64,000 nt of DNA from Megasphaera coli (GTDB lineage Bacteria > Bacillota > Negativicutes > Veillonellales > Megasphaeraceae), in contig NZ_FMIY01000002.1 in assembly GCF_900095855.1 (NCBI RefSeq), positions 1,231,322-1,295,321 of the forward strand. The letters run 5' to 3'. The position numbers and the translations under genes were made by a program. Of this stretch, positions 9,385 through 18,331 are shown piece after piece (the stretch's first letter is position 1; each line of letters starts with the position of its first letter). Under the pieces are notes generated by a model that saw only the letters and a program-made list of their open reading frames with translations, searched no databases and was not told the DNA's origin.

Positions 9385-11393
9385 GCCTGCTCAACCTCCG
9401 TTTCTTCCGTAACTTCCTTCAGCGCCTTCCACACGGCTGCCTGCGCTTCTTCCGTTGTCATGCCTTTAAGCTGTGCCCCGGCAACGTTGCTGTGCCCGCC
9501 GCCGCCGATAAGTTCCATAACACGCTGCACATTGACTTCACCCTTGGACCGGGCGCTGATACCAATAGTGTTTTCAGGAAGTTCATAAAAAGTAAAGCTT
9601 ACTTTTACGTCTTTAATATTGACCAGCAGGTCTGCCAATTGGGCCGCCACCATGGATGCGTTCTCTTCCAGCCGGCCGCAGTCGGTCATGACGGCGCCGT
9701 CACGAACGACAGCCCTCGAAATAAGTTCCGCCTTCAATTTAACCGTATTGAAATCAGAACGGAAAATGCTGCGCACAATTTCCGGATCTGCGCCGCAGCG
9801 GCGCAAATAAGCGGCTGCATCAAAGGTACGTACGCCCGTCTGTACGGCGAAGTTCTTCGTATCGACAACAATGCCCGCATAGAGGGCCGTCGCCTCAAGC
9901 TTACTGAGCTCCACGTCTTCCTGATAGTACTGAATCAGCTCCGTAACGAGTTCGCTCGTAGAAGAGCTTGACGTTTCCATATACGTCAAGAGGGGACGTT
10001 TAATGATTTCCGCACAGCGGCGGTGGTGGTCGATAACCACTCGCTGCGGCGTCATGTCGAGAAGATTACTTGCGGCCGTCATGTCGCCACGATGCGTATC
10101 GACGACAAAAAGGAGTGTCTGCTCCGTGCAAATCCGCGCCGCTTCGTCAGCCGAAATAAGTAAATCGTCAAAGGCCTCGTCGGCGTGCAGCTGTTCTGTC
10201 AAAGGCCGGACAGCATCATTTTGGTCGCTGACTACAATGTGCACAGGATGACCCGACAGACGGGCCATATGGGCTACACCGATAGCCGCACCGAGGCAGT
10301 CATAGTCTTCACGCGTATGTCCCATAATGAGGACGGAATCGCAATTGGCAATGAGTTCGTGCATGGCCTGAGCCACAACGCGCGCACGTACACGCGTATG
10401 CTTTTCGACAGACTGACTCTTGCCGCCGTAAAAATGAGCATCGCCGTCATCTTCATAAACGACGACCTGATCGCCGCCGCGGCCGAGCGCAAGATCTAAA
10501 CCGGCGCGGGATTTTTCCGCCAAGCCGTCAAAGTTGGTCCTGCCCGACTTGATGAGCTCTTCCGAAATGGCGGCCACGCCCATACTGATCGTAACGGGAA
10601 TGCGATTGACCGTATGAATGGTCCGAATCTTATCTAAGAAGGAAAAATTCTCCTCCTTCAGCGTATCAAGTGCTTCCCTGCTGAGGCAGGCAAAGTATTT
10701 GCCGTTGCTGTACGAGTGTATGTAGCACCCCAGGGCCGTCAATTCGCTGACAATGCAGTTATTGACGTCCGTCCACAGTGTCGCCTGCTGCACGGCCGAC
10801 ATACCCTTGGCAACTTCTTCCATGTTGTCGATTTCGATTTCCCCGAAAACGGGAACCGCTTTCAGGCACAAGGACTTTTGCTGCTCCGTCTCCGTAATAT
10901 CGTCAAAATAAAGGATAAGATAACCGTCTCCCTCAGTCACTTCGCTTGAGAGACTCTTATACACGACGCGATACGTGCGGCTGTCAATTACTTCAAAAAA
11001 GTATCCCGCCTTGGTCCACATCTTCTCAATCTGCAAATTATCCATGACCCGATCGAGCCGATCACTTTCGGATACGGAACCAACCCAATCGAGAAAAACG
11101 CTGTTTGCCCAGCAAAGACTCGTTTCTTTATCAATAATGGCGATGCCGATGGGAAGATTTTGAACAGCATAAGTCGTTGCCTGATCGACGCTTTGCGAAA
11201 TGGCATCAAAATAACGGCTTATTTCCCGGTTGCGCTCCGTATCGCTTTTATGAGTCAATACGAGAACGCCTGCAATTAAAATCAATGCCAATACGGCAAT
11301 AACCCAATTGTAAAAAGCCAACGAGGCCACAAGAATAAGAATGACCGCCAAGTATACAAATTCAGCTTTACCTGAAAATAGGTGTTTAAGCAT
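9381..11393 (-). CDS. gdpP: Cyclic-di-AMP phosphodiesterase GdpP
   Basis: A 670-residue membrane phosphodiesterase that degrades cyclic di-AMP to pApA. Two N-terminal transmembrane segments (residues 12-50) precede a PAS-like sensor region, a degenerate GGDEF domain (about 180-315), and a DHH/DHHA1 catalytic part. Metal-binding motifs are visible in MGHTREDYDCLGAAIG, VVDTHRGD and VIDHHRR. The C-terminal glycine-rich GGGGHSNVAGAQ of DHHA1 is present. It lies between the DUF2232 protein and L9, the arrangement common in Firmicutes. Confidence 0.95.
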   Translation of the reverse strand: MLKHLFSGKAEFVYLAVILILVASLAFYNWVIAVLALILIAGVLVLTHKSDTERNREISRYFDAISQSVDQATTYAVQNLPIGIAIIDKETSLCWANSVFLDWVGSVSESDRLDRVMDNLQIEKMWTKAGYFFEVIDSRTYRVVYKSLSSEVTEGDGYLILYFDDITETEQQKSLCLKAVPVFGEIEIDNMEEVAKGMSAVQQATLWTDVNNCIVSELTALGCYIHSYSNGKYFACLSREALDTLKEENFSFLDKIRTIHTVNRIPVTISMGVAAISEELIKSGRTNFDGLAEKSRAGLDLALGRGGDQVVVYEDDGDAHFYGGKSQSVEKHTRVRARVVAQAMHELIANCDSVLIMGHTREDYDCLGAAIGVAHMARLSGHPVHIVVSDQNDAVRPLTEQLHADEAFDDLLISADEAARICTEQTLLFVVDTHRGDMTAASNLLDMTPQRVVIDHHRRCAEIIKRPLLTYMETSSSSTSELVTELIQYYQEDVELSKLEATALYAGIVVDTKNFAVQTGVRTFDAAAYLRRCGADPEIVRSIFRSDFNTVKLKAELISRAVVRDGAVMTDCGRLEENASMVAAQLADLLVNIKDVKVSFTFYELPENTIGISARSKGEVNVQRVMELIGGGGHSNVAGAQLKGMTTEEAQAAVWKALKEVTEETEVEQA

Positions 11394-11409
11394 ATTCCAC
11401 TCCTACGCA

Positions 11410-12366
11410 TCAGTTGACGCGATATTTACGGCGATACGTAAAAATAATATCCGCAATACCTGCCAGAAATGTTATGTACTGCGTCGGCACAGGTAAAAAC
11501 CAATATACGAAAATAAGTATTCCCTGGCTGAATGTGCTCATTATAAATCGCCGCTGTAAAAAAAAGAATATAACAGCCAAGCCATTGAGGGAAATGAGGA
11601 AAAACATGAGATTATCCAAGTTTATTCCGCATCCGTTCAGAAGCATAATTTCCCGCGTCGTTCCCCAATACTGCATGATTTGCGCTAATACATATAAGTA
11701 TAACACAGGCCTTCCCATTTCCCAATAACGGATGGGCAGAAGCGGCGCGACTTCAAGCCCTGAAAAGTTTAAGAGAAGCCGCGTAAGCTTCGCTTCCGCA
11801 TATGTCATGACGGCGACGGCAATAACGAGGGCTGACGGGATCATAAGGGGAATGACATCCGTAAGAGCGACTATGTTATATTTCACATTCATAATTTCCA
11901 AATCGGAAACACCGGCTGCCGTCGCATTTTGCAGCGCCTGCTCAAAAGCCGCTGCCAGACTTTCCCGAGCAACTGCAAAAAGGTTAAAACCCATGGTCAC
12001 ATATAAGATCACAAAAAAAGCGGTCATAACGACGGTCATATAGCCTACAGTCACGGCAAGCATTTTTTTCAGCGACCAGCCGTAACGAAAAGCCGCGCCT
12101 ATACATACACCGAAAGGGGCGCCGACGGCCAATAAAAACAGGGCCGTTGCCGCCGTTGACACCAAGGCCGCAGCAATTCCCGTGAAAACGATAAAACCGA
12201 AGGTGCGATAAAGGCCGAAAACCGCAAACACAACTGCCGCAGCCAAAGAAAAAGCGATTAAACTGAAAGGAAAGGTCACCGGCAAGATAATAAACAGCAC
12301 GGTCAATACGGTCAAAATACCCGTAATGAGTGCCGCCCCGGGGACAGACCTTATATTTTCTTCCAC
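11410..12366 (-). CDS. DUF2232 (YybS-like) membrane protein
   Basis: A 318-residue integral membrane protein with about eight hydrophobic segments. It belongs by position and topology to the DUF2232/YybS family usually found next to gdpP. The molecular role is not established. An S-component-like transport or membrane organisation role has been suggested for relatives only by fold. The start is a GTG with a strong GGAGGA seven bases upstream. It ends 16 bases before gdpP and so belongs to the same operon. Confidence 0.85.
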   Translation of the reverse strand: MEENIRSVPGAALITGILTVLTVLFIILPVTFPFSLIAFSLAAAVVFAVFGLYRTFGFIVFTGIAAALVSTAATALFLLAVGAPFGVCIGAAFRYGWSLKKMLAVTVGYMTVVMTAFFVILYVTMGFNLFAVARESLAAAFEQALQNATAAGVSDLEIMNVKYNIVALTDVIPLMIPSALVIAVAVMTYAEAKLTRLLLNFSGLEVAPLLPIRYWEMGRPVLYLYVLAQIMQYWGTTREIMLLNGCGINLDNLMFFLISLNGLAVIFFFLQRRFIMSTFSQGILIFVYWFLPVPTQYITFLAGIADIIFTYRRKYRVN

Positions 12367-12401
12367 CGTAGTCCTCCTTCATGTCTTCTTTACAACTCAG
12401 A

Positions 12402-12426
12402 ACAGCGGAGGACGCCGCCTCCGCTG
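12402..12426 (-). other. Hairpin between RNase J and DUF2232 genes
   Basis: Perfect ten-base arms ACAGCGGAGG and CCTCCGCTGT enclose a five-base loop directly after the RNase J stop. On the minus strand it is not followed by a T run, so it may be an RNA-processing or stability element rather than a complete terminator. Confidence 0.5.
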
Positions 12427-12445
12427 TCTCTTGTGCCGTTAAATT

Positions 12446-14107
12446 TTATACTTCCATAATAATCGGCAAGATCATGGGACGCCGCCGCGTTTTTTCAAAC
12501 AAATACCGGCTGAGCGTATCCCGTACTTGCGACTTAATGACCGACCATTCACGAATTTTTTCTTCTTCGCATCGTTCCAAAACGGCGGCCACTTTCTCAT
12601 GAGCCTCTTTCATAAGCTCTTCCGAATCGCGAACGTACACAAATCCGCGCGAAACGATATCCGGTCCCGCCAATGCATGACTTGTTCCTTGAGCCAAAGT
12701 CATGACAACAATAACCATCCCTTCCATAGCAAGCTGCTGACGATCACGGATAACAATATTGCCGACGTCGCCGACCCCGAGGCCGTCAACGAAAACCCGT
12801 CCCGCATTAACACGGCCCGCTTTTTGTCCGGACCGGGATGTAAATTCAAAAATCTGCCCGTTGTCGCCAATGAGAACGTGATCTTTTTCTACACCCATTT
12901 CGACAGCAATATCGCCGTGTTTTCTGAGCATTCTGTATTCACCGTGAACGGGAATAAAATACTTCGGCTTGATGAGGCCAAGCATAAGCTTCAACTCTTC
13001 CTGACTGCCGTGACCGGAAACGTGGATCCGCTTATTGCTGCCGAAAACTACCTTTGCACCGAGGCGCATGAGATTATCAATTGTCCGGCCTACACCCGTT
13101 TCGTTGCCGGGAATGGGCGTTGCCGAAATGATTACCGTATCACCGGGCATAATGCTGACGCTGCGATGGTTGTTGGACGCCATGCGGGACAAGCCGGCCA
13201 TCGGTTCACCCTGACTGCCTGTCGTCAAAATAAGAATTTGCTCAGCCGTATATCGGCTCAATTCATCCGCTTCAATAAGCACACCGTCAGGTACATTCAA
13301 ATACCCCAGCTCCGATGCAATCTGTACATTATTAACCATGCTTCTGCCCATGACAAGGACCTTGCGCTTGTACAGAACCGCCGTATTGACAGCCTGCTGA
13401 ATGCGCGAAATATTAGAGGCGAAAGTCGCCAAAATAATGCGTCCCGTCGCTTCTTTAAACTCTTTACGGAAGGCTTCACCTACAGTGCGTTCCGACTCCG
13501 TATATCCCGGTCGTAAGGCATTGGTACTGTCCGACATTAAGAGCAGTACGCCGCGCCTGCCCAGTTCCGCAAATTTGTGCATGTCCATGAGCAGGCCGTC
13601 AACAGGCGTCAAATCGACTTTAAAGTCCCCTGTGTGCACAATCGTGCCGACAGGTGTCTTAAAATAAAGGGCGCTCGCATCGGGGATGGAGTGATTTGTA
13701 TGAATAAAACCGACCTTCATGCAACCGATTTTCACTTCATCGCCATGGCGCACTTCATTTAACGTGTACTGACCGATATGATTTTCCTTCAGTTTTCCTT
13801 CAACAAGGCCGCAAACAAGCTTTGTTGCATACACGGGCACATTAATTTCGTTCAGCAAATACGCCAAACTGCCGATATGGTCTTCGTGTCCGTGCGTAAT
13901 GACAACAGCTCGCACCTTATCTTTATTCTCAATCAAATAGCTTATATCGGGAATTACAAGGTCGATTCCGAACATGTCATCATCAGGAAACGCTAAGCCG
14001 GCATCAAGAACAATAATATCCTCACCGAACTGAATAGCCGTCATGTTCTTGCCGATTTCCCCGAGTCCGCCTAAGGGAATAATCATAAGCTTTTCCTTCT
14101 TAGCCAA
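12446..14107 (-). CDS. rnj: Ribonuclease J
   Basis: A 553-residue metallo-beta-lactamase/beta-CASP ribonuclease with endonuclease and 5'-exonuclease activity in mRNA turnover. The zinc motif HGHEDHIG is at residues 72-79. Further ligands are in HTGDFKVD, and the beta-CASP motifs SDSTNA and HVSGHG are intact. The C-terminal dimerisation domain is present (RDTLSRYLFEKTRRRPMI). It heads the housekeeping block and is followed by the DUF2232 gene after 79 bases. An ATG with CCTCC-complement GGAGG nearby sets the start. Confidence 0.96.
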   Translation of the reverse strand: MAKKEKLMIIPLGGLGEIGKNMTAIQFGEDIIVLDAGLAFPDDDMFGIDLVIPDISYLIENKDKVRAVVITHGHEDHIGSLAYLLNEINVPVYATKLVCGLVEGKLKENHIGQYTLNEVRHGDEVKIGCMKVGFIHTNHSIPDASALYFKTPVGTIVHTGDFKVDLTPVDGLLMDMHKFAELGRRGVLLLMSDSTNALRPGYTESERTVGEAFRKEFKEATGRIILATFASNISRIQQAVNTAVLYKRKVLVMGRSMVNNVQIASELGYLNVPDGVLIEADELSRYTAEQILILTTGSQGEPMAGLSRMASNNHRSVSIMPGDTVIISATPIPGNETGVGRTIDNLMRLGAKVVFGSNKRIHVSGHGSQEELKLMLGLIKPKYFIPVHGEYRMLRKHGDIAVEMGVEKDHVLIGDNGQIFEFTSRSGQKAGRVNAGRVFVDGLGVGDVGNIVIRDRQQLAMEGMVIVVMTLAQGTSHALAGPDIVSRGFVYVRDSEELMKEAHEKVAAVLERCEEEKIREWSVIKSQVRDTLSRYLFEKTRRRPMILPIIMEV

Positions 14108-14323
14108 AACTTTTACCTCCTATATAGTTTTAAACAAAACATCCTGTATATCCGGGCCCTCCTTCGGGCTTATAAAAAGTCACGTCCGTTTACGGTTTAT
14201 CATATTTTCCACTTTTTTACGGCTCCTGTCAATATCAATCAGATAACAGAGCTATACCCAATTCCAGAGCTTTTAAGCGGAACCCCTTTCATTTGGCGCG
14301 AACTCTTACGGACATTTTTTCTC

Positions 14324-15184
14324 TTATCTGCGGCCGGCCTGCTCTTTTACATAGTCGGGTACACGTAAATCCACGTCAGCCGATAATTCAGTATAATCCA
14401 AAGTGAACATACCCGTACTGTATTCGGCTATCTGTCGGCCGACAGCTTGTTCTTCCGGTGTCAGCGAACCGCTCATAGTCAGGGCGTAATTTAAAATACC
14501 GCGCAGCTGTCCCGTCAAGGGAATTTCAATATGTGTAATTTTATGAATTGCCGGATCAACGTAAACCGTTGCCGTAACGCTTCCGCTTTGTTTGATCGCA
14601 TTCAGAATGCCTACGGCATTTTCCATGTCTTTCTCGCTTACACCTGCCGCTTGATGAGAGTTTTTCCAATGCTTCACCATACTGTCGACATCAAGCTGTG
14701 ATAAATCGACGGTCGCCGTATATGTGTCGGGACGTATTTCTTCGACATTGCCCCACTGATTTGCAGTCACTTTCCGTTTACCGATCTTTTCCGCCAAGGG
14801 CACGGCATCTTTCAGTTTCTCCGTACCTGATTTCCACCGCTCATCATTTTTATGGTAATAATAGGCCAAGGTGTCTTCTATCTGTTCGGCATATACATCG
14901 GCGCGGCCTGAAAAAGTCAGAAGACCCGTGGAATTTACATCCGCATGTCCCTTAGCCCGAAAGGGAGTCATTTGCACGGATAATGTTTCATTTACGGCAG
15001 CCGTCATGGCAAAGGGAATCTGCGTACTTACATGTAAGGTATACACACCTTCCGGATGAGATGCCAAATTACCGGCAGCCTCACTGAGTACTTCCTTCGG
15101 CGTCGCTGCCATTACCGTTCCCGACAAAGCGGCCAGCATCGCCAGGGCACAGCAACCACGTTTTACATGGGTCATAAGTTTCAT
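14324..15184 (-). CDS. Secreted protein of unknown function
   Basis: 286 residues with a clear Sec signal peptide (hydrophobic stretch CALAMLAALSGTVMA, cleavage expected after AMA near residue 27). The mature part is beta-rich and reads like the lipoprotein-carrier or DUF6612-type fold that binds hydrophobic ligands (alternating strands such as YTLHVSTQIPF, TYTATVDLSQ, SGSVTATVYVD). No lipobox is seen, so it should be periplasmic. It is the last gene after arsR, the phosphatase and thiD, 18 bases behind thiD. The family assignment is a guess from pattern only. Confidence 0.65.
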   Translation of the reverse strand: MKLMTHVKRGCCALAMLAALSGTVMAATPKEVLSEAAGNLASHPEGVYTLHVSTQIPFAMTAAVNETLSVQMTPFRAKGHADVNSTGLLTFSGRADVYAEQIEDTLAYYYHKNDERWKSGTEKLKDAVPLAEKIGKRKVTANQWGNVEEIRPDTYTATVDLSQLDVDSMVKHWKNSHQAAGVSEKDMENAVGILNAIKQSGSVTATVYVDPAIHKITHIEIPLTGQLRGILNYALTMSGSLTPEEQAVGRQIAEYSTGMFTLDYTELSADVDLRVPDYVKEQAGRR

Positions 15185-15202
15185 GATTACTCTCCTTTAT
15201 AA

Positions 15203-16000
15203 TTATATACCCGCTCTTTTATAAAGCTCATAAAAATGATGAATCGGTCCGTGTCCTTTCCCGATCGGCTCTGCATGAGAAATACCGTCAAAGACATATC
15301 GCTTAGCTTCCCTCACGGCTTCGACGAGCGGCATACCCTTGGCCAAGTCGGACGCAATGGCGCTGGAAAGAGAACATCCCGTACCGTGCGTACTCGTGCT
15401 TTCAACACGTTCCCCTTTAAAATAGTGAAATTCTTTACCGTCAAACAGAACATCTGTAGTATCGTCAGCACGGTGCCCGCCTTTGACCAGGATCGCCCTT
15501 GAACCGAAGGCGGCAATCTTACGAGCTGCCTTTTCCATGTCGCCGAAGTTCTTAATTTTCATTTCCGCCAGCACTTCCGCTTCCGGAATATTCGGTGTCA
15601 ATACGGTCGCCCACGGTAAGAGAACTTCTTTTAATTCTTTTTCCGCTTCCGGCGCCAACAGTCTGTGACCGCTCGTTGCCACCATGACCGGGTCGATGAC
15701 GACAATATCCGGTTTGTACTGCAACAATTTTGCCGCAATGACGCGTATTGTTTCGGGCACACTTACCATCCCGATTTTCACGGCGTCTACAGAAATATCT
15801 TCAAAGACCGCATCGATTTGCGAGGCGATTAATTCAGGCGACACATCCATATAAGCGCGAACACCTTGCGTATTTTGAGAAACTACTGCCGTAATAACAT
15901 TGAGGGCAAAACAGCCGTGCGCACAAAAGGTCTTGCAATCGGCCGCTGCGCCGGCTCCGCCTGACGGGTCCGTACCGGCAATAGATAAGACATGTTTCAT
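15203..16000 (-). CDS. thiD: Hydroxymethylpyrimidine/phosphomethylpyrimidine kinase
   Basis: A 265-residue ribokinase-superfamily enzyme that phosphorylates HMP and then HMP-phosphate in thiamin synthesis. The N-terminus SIAGTDPSGGAGAAAD is the family hallmark. IDPVMVATSGHRLL and the anion-hole GTGCSLSSAIA with its general base region complete the active site. The ATG overlaps the phosphatase stop and has GGAGG upstream. I see no THI-box riboswitch in front of the operon and no other thiamin genes in the window, so salvage is a reasonable reading. Confidence 0.93.
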   Translation of the reverse strand: MKHVLSIAGTDPSGGAGAAADCKTFCAHGCFALNVITAVVSQNTQGVRAYMDVSPELIASQIDAVFEDISVDAVKIGMVSVPETIRVIAAKLLQYKPDIVVIDPVMVATSGHRLLAPEAEKELKEVLLPWATVLTPNIPEAEVLAEMKIKNFGDMEKAARKIAAFGSRAILVKGGHRADDTTDVLFDGKEFHYFKGERVESTSTHGTGCSLSSAIASDLAKGMPLVEAVREAKRYVFDGISHAEPIGKGHGPIHHFYELYKRAGI

Positions 16001-16503
16001 TCCGAATCCCTCCTTTCCGTCTGTTGTCTCAAAAGCGGCAAGACAGCGGGCTGTACATACAAAAGCAATTGCCCCGTGCCGACACTGTCACCGCCCTGTT
16101 TATAGTCGACAAAAGCTGCGGCAGCATGGGAAAAATCAATTTCCGCACCGGTCCAGTACTGCAGCCACTCTTCCAAATAAGGCGAATGACCTACGCAAAG
16201 CACCGTTTTTTCCGCCGTCTGTCGCAAAACATGCTCATAAAATCCGTTTATGTCGCCGTCAATCAAGGTCTCATGGCGCTGCACTTCATGCACACCCAAT
16301 TGTGTCGCCATGATTTCCGCCGTCTGAACGGCGCGCGTAATCAAGCTCGAATACACGGCAATATCATTTTTTCCCGTATAGGAACGAATGATTGCCGCCA
16401 TAGATTTGACATCGGCAACACCGCGTGCAGACAATCTATACTCCACATCCGCACCCTTTCCGGAAAGCTCCGTCGCCCCATGCCTCATGAGCCAAATATA
16501 CAT
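15997..16503 (-). CDS. Histidine phosphatase family protein (SixA-like)
   Basis: A 168-residue phosphohistidine-type phosphatase. The RHG motif is at the N-terminus (LMRHGATEL), a second conserved histidine is in CVGHSPYLEEW, and the arginine of YSSLITRAVQTAEI is present. The short length fits SixA and related small phosphatases that remove phosphate from proteins or small metabolites. I prefer the ATG at 16503, with AGGTG eight bases upstream, over the GTG at 16512. It follows arsR with no real gap and overlaps thiD by four bases. Confidence 0.8.
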   Translation of the reverse strand: MYIWLMRHGATELSGKGADVEYRLSARGVADVKSMAAIIRSYTGKNDIAVYSSLITRAVQTAEIMATQLGVHEVQRHETLIDGDINGFYEHVLRQTAEKTVLCVGHSPYLEEWLQYWTGAEIDFSHAAAAFVDYKQGGDSVGTGQLLLYVQPAVLPLLRQQTERRDSE

Positions 16504-16514
16504 ATTTGTCACAC

Positions 16515-16871
16515 CTATTCGGAAACGTGTTCCAAGCCTACTGCCAATAAAGCGTATACGTGGTCGTCAGCAAGCGAATAGTATACCTCTTTACCGGCCC
16601 GCCGGAACTGCACGAGCCGCGCGTTTCGCAAAATACGCAATTGATGGGAAACTGCCGACTGGCCCATATTGATTTGTCTCGATATATCATAAACGCATAC
16701 TTCGTCATGCAAGAGAACGCGTAAAATCCGTAACCTCGTCGGATCTCCCAATACCTTGTATATATCGGCCAAAGGCTGCACGTAATCATCATCCATAACG
16801 GGGTTCGGATTTACCTTAATATGAACGCATGGGGTCCGTTGCGCCGCTCCCGTTTTTATTTCTTCCGTCAC
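16515..16871 (-). CDS. ArsR/SmtB family transcriptional regulator
   Basis: A 118-residue winged-helix repressor (ADIYKVLGDPTRLRILRVLL, then DISRQINMGQSAVSHQL). Cys39-region residues of arsenic sensors are replaced by EVCVYDIS, which keeps one cysteine. Histidines near both ends (CVHIKV, DDHVYALL, LEHVSE) could form the alpha-5 metal site found in zinc or nickel sensors. The start is a GTG preceded by GGAAGG. It heads the operon phosphatase-thiD-secreted protein and is separated from the Fur-family gene by 200 bases. Confidence 0.87.
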   Translation of the reverse strand: MTEEIKTGAAQRTPCVHIKVNPNPVMDDDYVQPLADIYKVLGDPTRLRILRVLLHDEVCVYDISRQINMGQSAVSHQLRILRNARLVQFRRAGKEVYYSLADDHVYALLAVGLEHVSE

Positions 16872-17070
16872 TGTTTCCTTCCTTCTCCTGCTATTTTCAG
16901 GTTACAAATATTTCTATATAGCCATTATAGCATACAATACTGCTTTCACTCATTTCCGCCCGTCACCACATCATACAGCCGGCCCATATCACGCGTCGTC
17001 GCCATGTTTTCCAAACCGCGCCGCCCTGTCGCACAAGTTCACAATACCGGGTCGGGTATCCTTTTCCACC

Positions 17071-17508
17071 TTATCGATCCGTTTTTTTAGAGCAATCACT
17101 GCAATAGCCGTAAAGCTCCAAGTTATGTCCGATAATCTCGAATCCCGTATCTGCCGCTACGTGTTGTTCAAATTCACTCAGCGGACAATGAGAAATATCG
17201 ACGTGTTTATGACAGCTCATGCAAATAATGCGGTGCGTGTGGCCCCCGGACTTGAGGGAAAAGCCGTAACTGCGCAAATCGGGGAAAAAGCTCTTTGTGA
17301 CAAGACCTTTTTCCGTAAAAAGCTCCAATACGCGGTAAATAGTGGAAAGATTGGCAGTTCCTCCGACTTCCAGGAGAATGCGGTAAATTTCTTCCGCCGT
17401 CAATACGGTTTTTCGCTCCGCCAACACGGTAAGTACGGCATTTCGCGGCTTTGTGCTTTTCAAATGACAGCGGTGCAATAATTCCGCGCAATTTACATCC
17501 TCTTTCAT
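17071..17508 (-). CDS. Fur family regulator, probably zinc-responsive
   Basis: A 145-residue Fur/Zur repressor. The winged helix spans about residues 10-85 (RNAVLTVLAERKTVLTAEEIY, LSTIYRVLELF). The dimerisation domain has the HxH region GGHTHRIICMSC and two CxxC pairs (CMSC, CSDC) for the structural zinc. I start at MKEDVNCAEL, with GGAGG ten bases upstream. The longer frame runs into the permease gene. Position directly behind an ABC pair of the zinc/manganese type suggests Zur-like control of that operon, but Fur or Mur function cannot be excluded. Confidence 0.85.
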   Translation of the reverse strand: MKEDVNCAELLHRCHLKSTKPRNAVLTVLAERKTVLTAEEIYRILLEVGGTANLSTIYRVLELFTEKGLVTKSFFPDLRSYGFSLKSGGHTHRIICMSCHKHVDISHCPLSEFEQHVAADTGFEIIGHNLELYGYCSDCSKKTDR

Positions 17509-17512
17509 GACA

Positions 17513-18331
17513 TTACACCTCCTCGGGCCGTCCGTCCATAATTTGACACACTTGCCGATACATAATGACGCCGAGGAGGACAATAACGGAAAGAACGGCG
17601 ATTAATCCTCCCGGAGCGGTCCCTATTTCGTAAGACAGGCAAAGTCCCGCAAGGACGTCAAAAAAGCTGAATACGACGGCATACACGACGGTACGGCGGA
17701 AGCCCTTATGCAGCTGGAGAGCCGTCGCTACGGGCAGGGCAATAAGCGAGCTGATGACAAGAATGCCGACAATGCGAATGGCTACGGATATGGTCGCCGC
17801 CACGAGAACGGAAAAGATATAGTTAACGGTCCGGTTTTTCACTCCCGCAATCCTGGCCGCATCTTCATCAAAGGTCAGCATCAGCAGCTGTGGGAATAAA
17901 AGCACCACCGTTCCGATAGTCACGGCACTGAGAAGGATGACGGAGAGGACGTCGTCGTCCGTAACCGTCAAAATACTGCCGAAGAGGAAAGACTCTACGT
18001 TGGCCCGTACGGCGCCGGAACTGATGATCGTAATAGCGATACCTACGGAAAAGGATAAAACGATGACTAAAATCAGTTCGGCATAGCGTTTAAATTTGTT
18101 ACGCAACACTTCAATGAGCACGCCGAAAAAAGACGTAACCGCGAAAGCGCTTAAAATCGGATTCGCGTGAACAAGAAGACCGACGGCCACACCCGCCAGC
18201 GAAGCGTGTGACAAGGCATCGCCAATCATGGAATAACGCCGCAAAACTAAAAATATACCGATTAAGGGGCAAACAAGGGAAATCAATATGGCCACGATAA
18301 CGGCATTCTGCATGAATCCGTACTCAAACAT
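17513..18331 (-). CDS. Zinc/manganese-type ABC transporter, permease
   Basis: A 272-residue ABC-3 family permease with about eight membrane segments. The family stretch GDALSHASLAGVAVG is present. The gene start overlaps the ATPase stop by eight bases (ATGTTTGA) with AAGGTGAGG upstream. The stop lies four bases before the Fur-family start. The operon as seen has ATPase, permease and regulator but no solute-binding protein, which must lie elsewhere. Confidence 0.92.
   Translation of the reverse strand: MFEYGFMQNAVIVAILISLVCPLIGIFLVLRRYSMIGDALSHASLAGVAVGLLVHANPILSAFAVTSFFGVLIEVLRNKFKRYAELILVIVLSFSVGIAITIISSGAVRANVESFLFGSILTVTDDDVLSVILLSAVTIGTVVLLFPQLLMLTFDEDAARIAGVKNRTVNYIFSVLVAATISVAIRIVGILVISSLIALPVATALQLHKGFRRTVVYAVVFSFFDVLAGLCLSYEIGTAPGGLIAVLSVIVLLGVIMYRQVCQIMDGRPEEV

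Noticed and set aside
12527-13516. 329-residue open frame on the plus strand
   Set aside because: Antisense to RNase J, with no recognisable domain.
16946-17090. In-frame TGA as a selenocysteine codon
   Set aside because: I found no clear SECIS-type hairpin directly after the TGA and no known selenoprotein family match.
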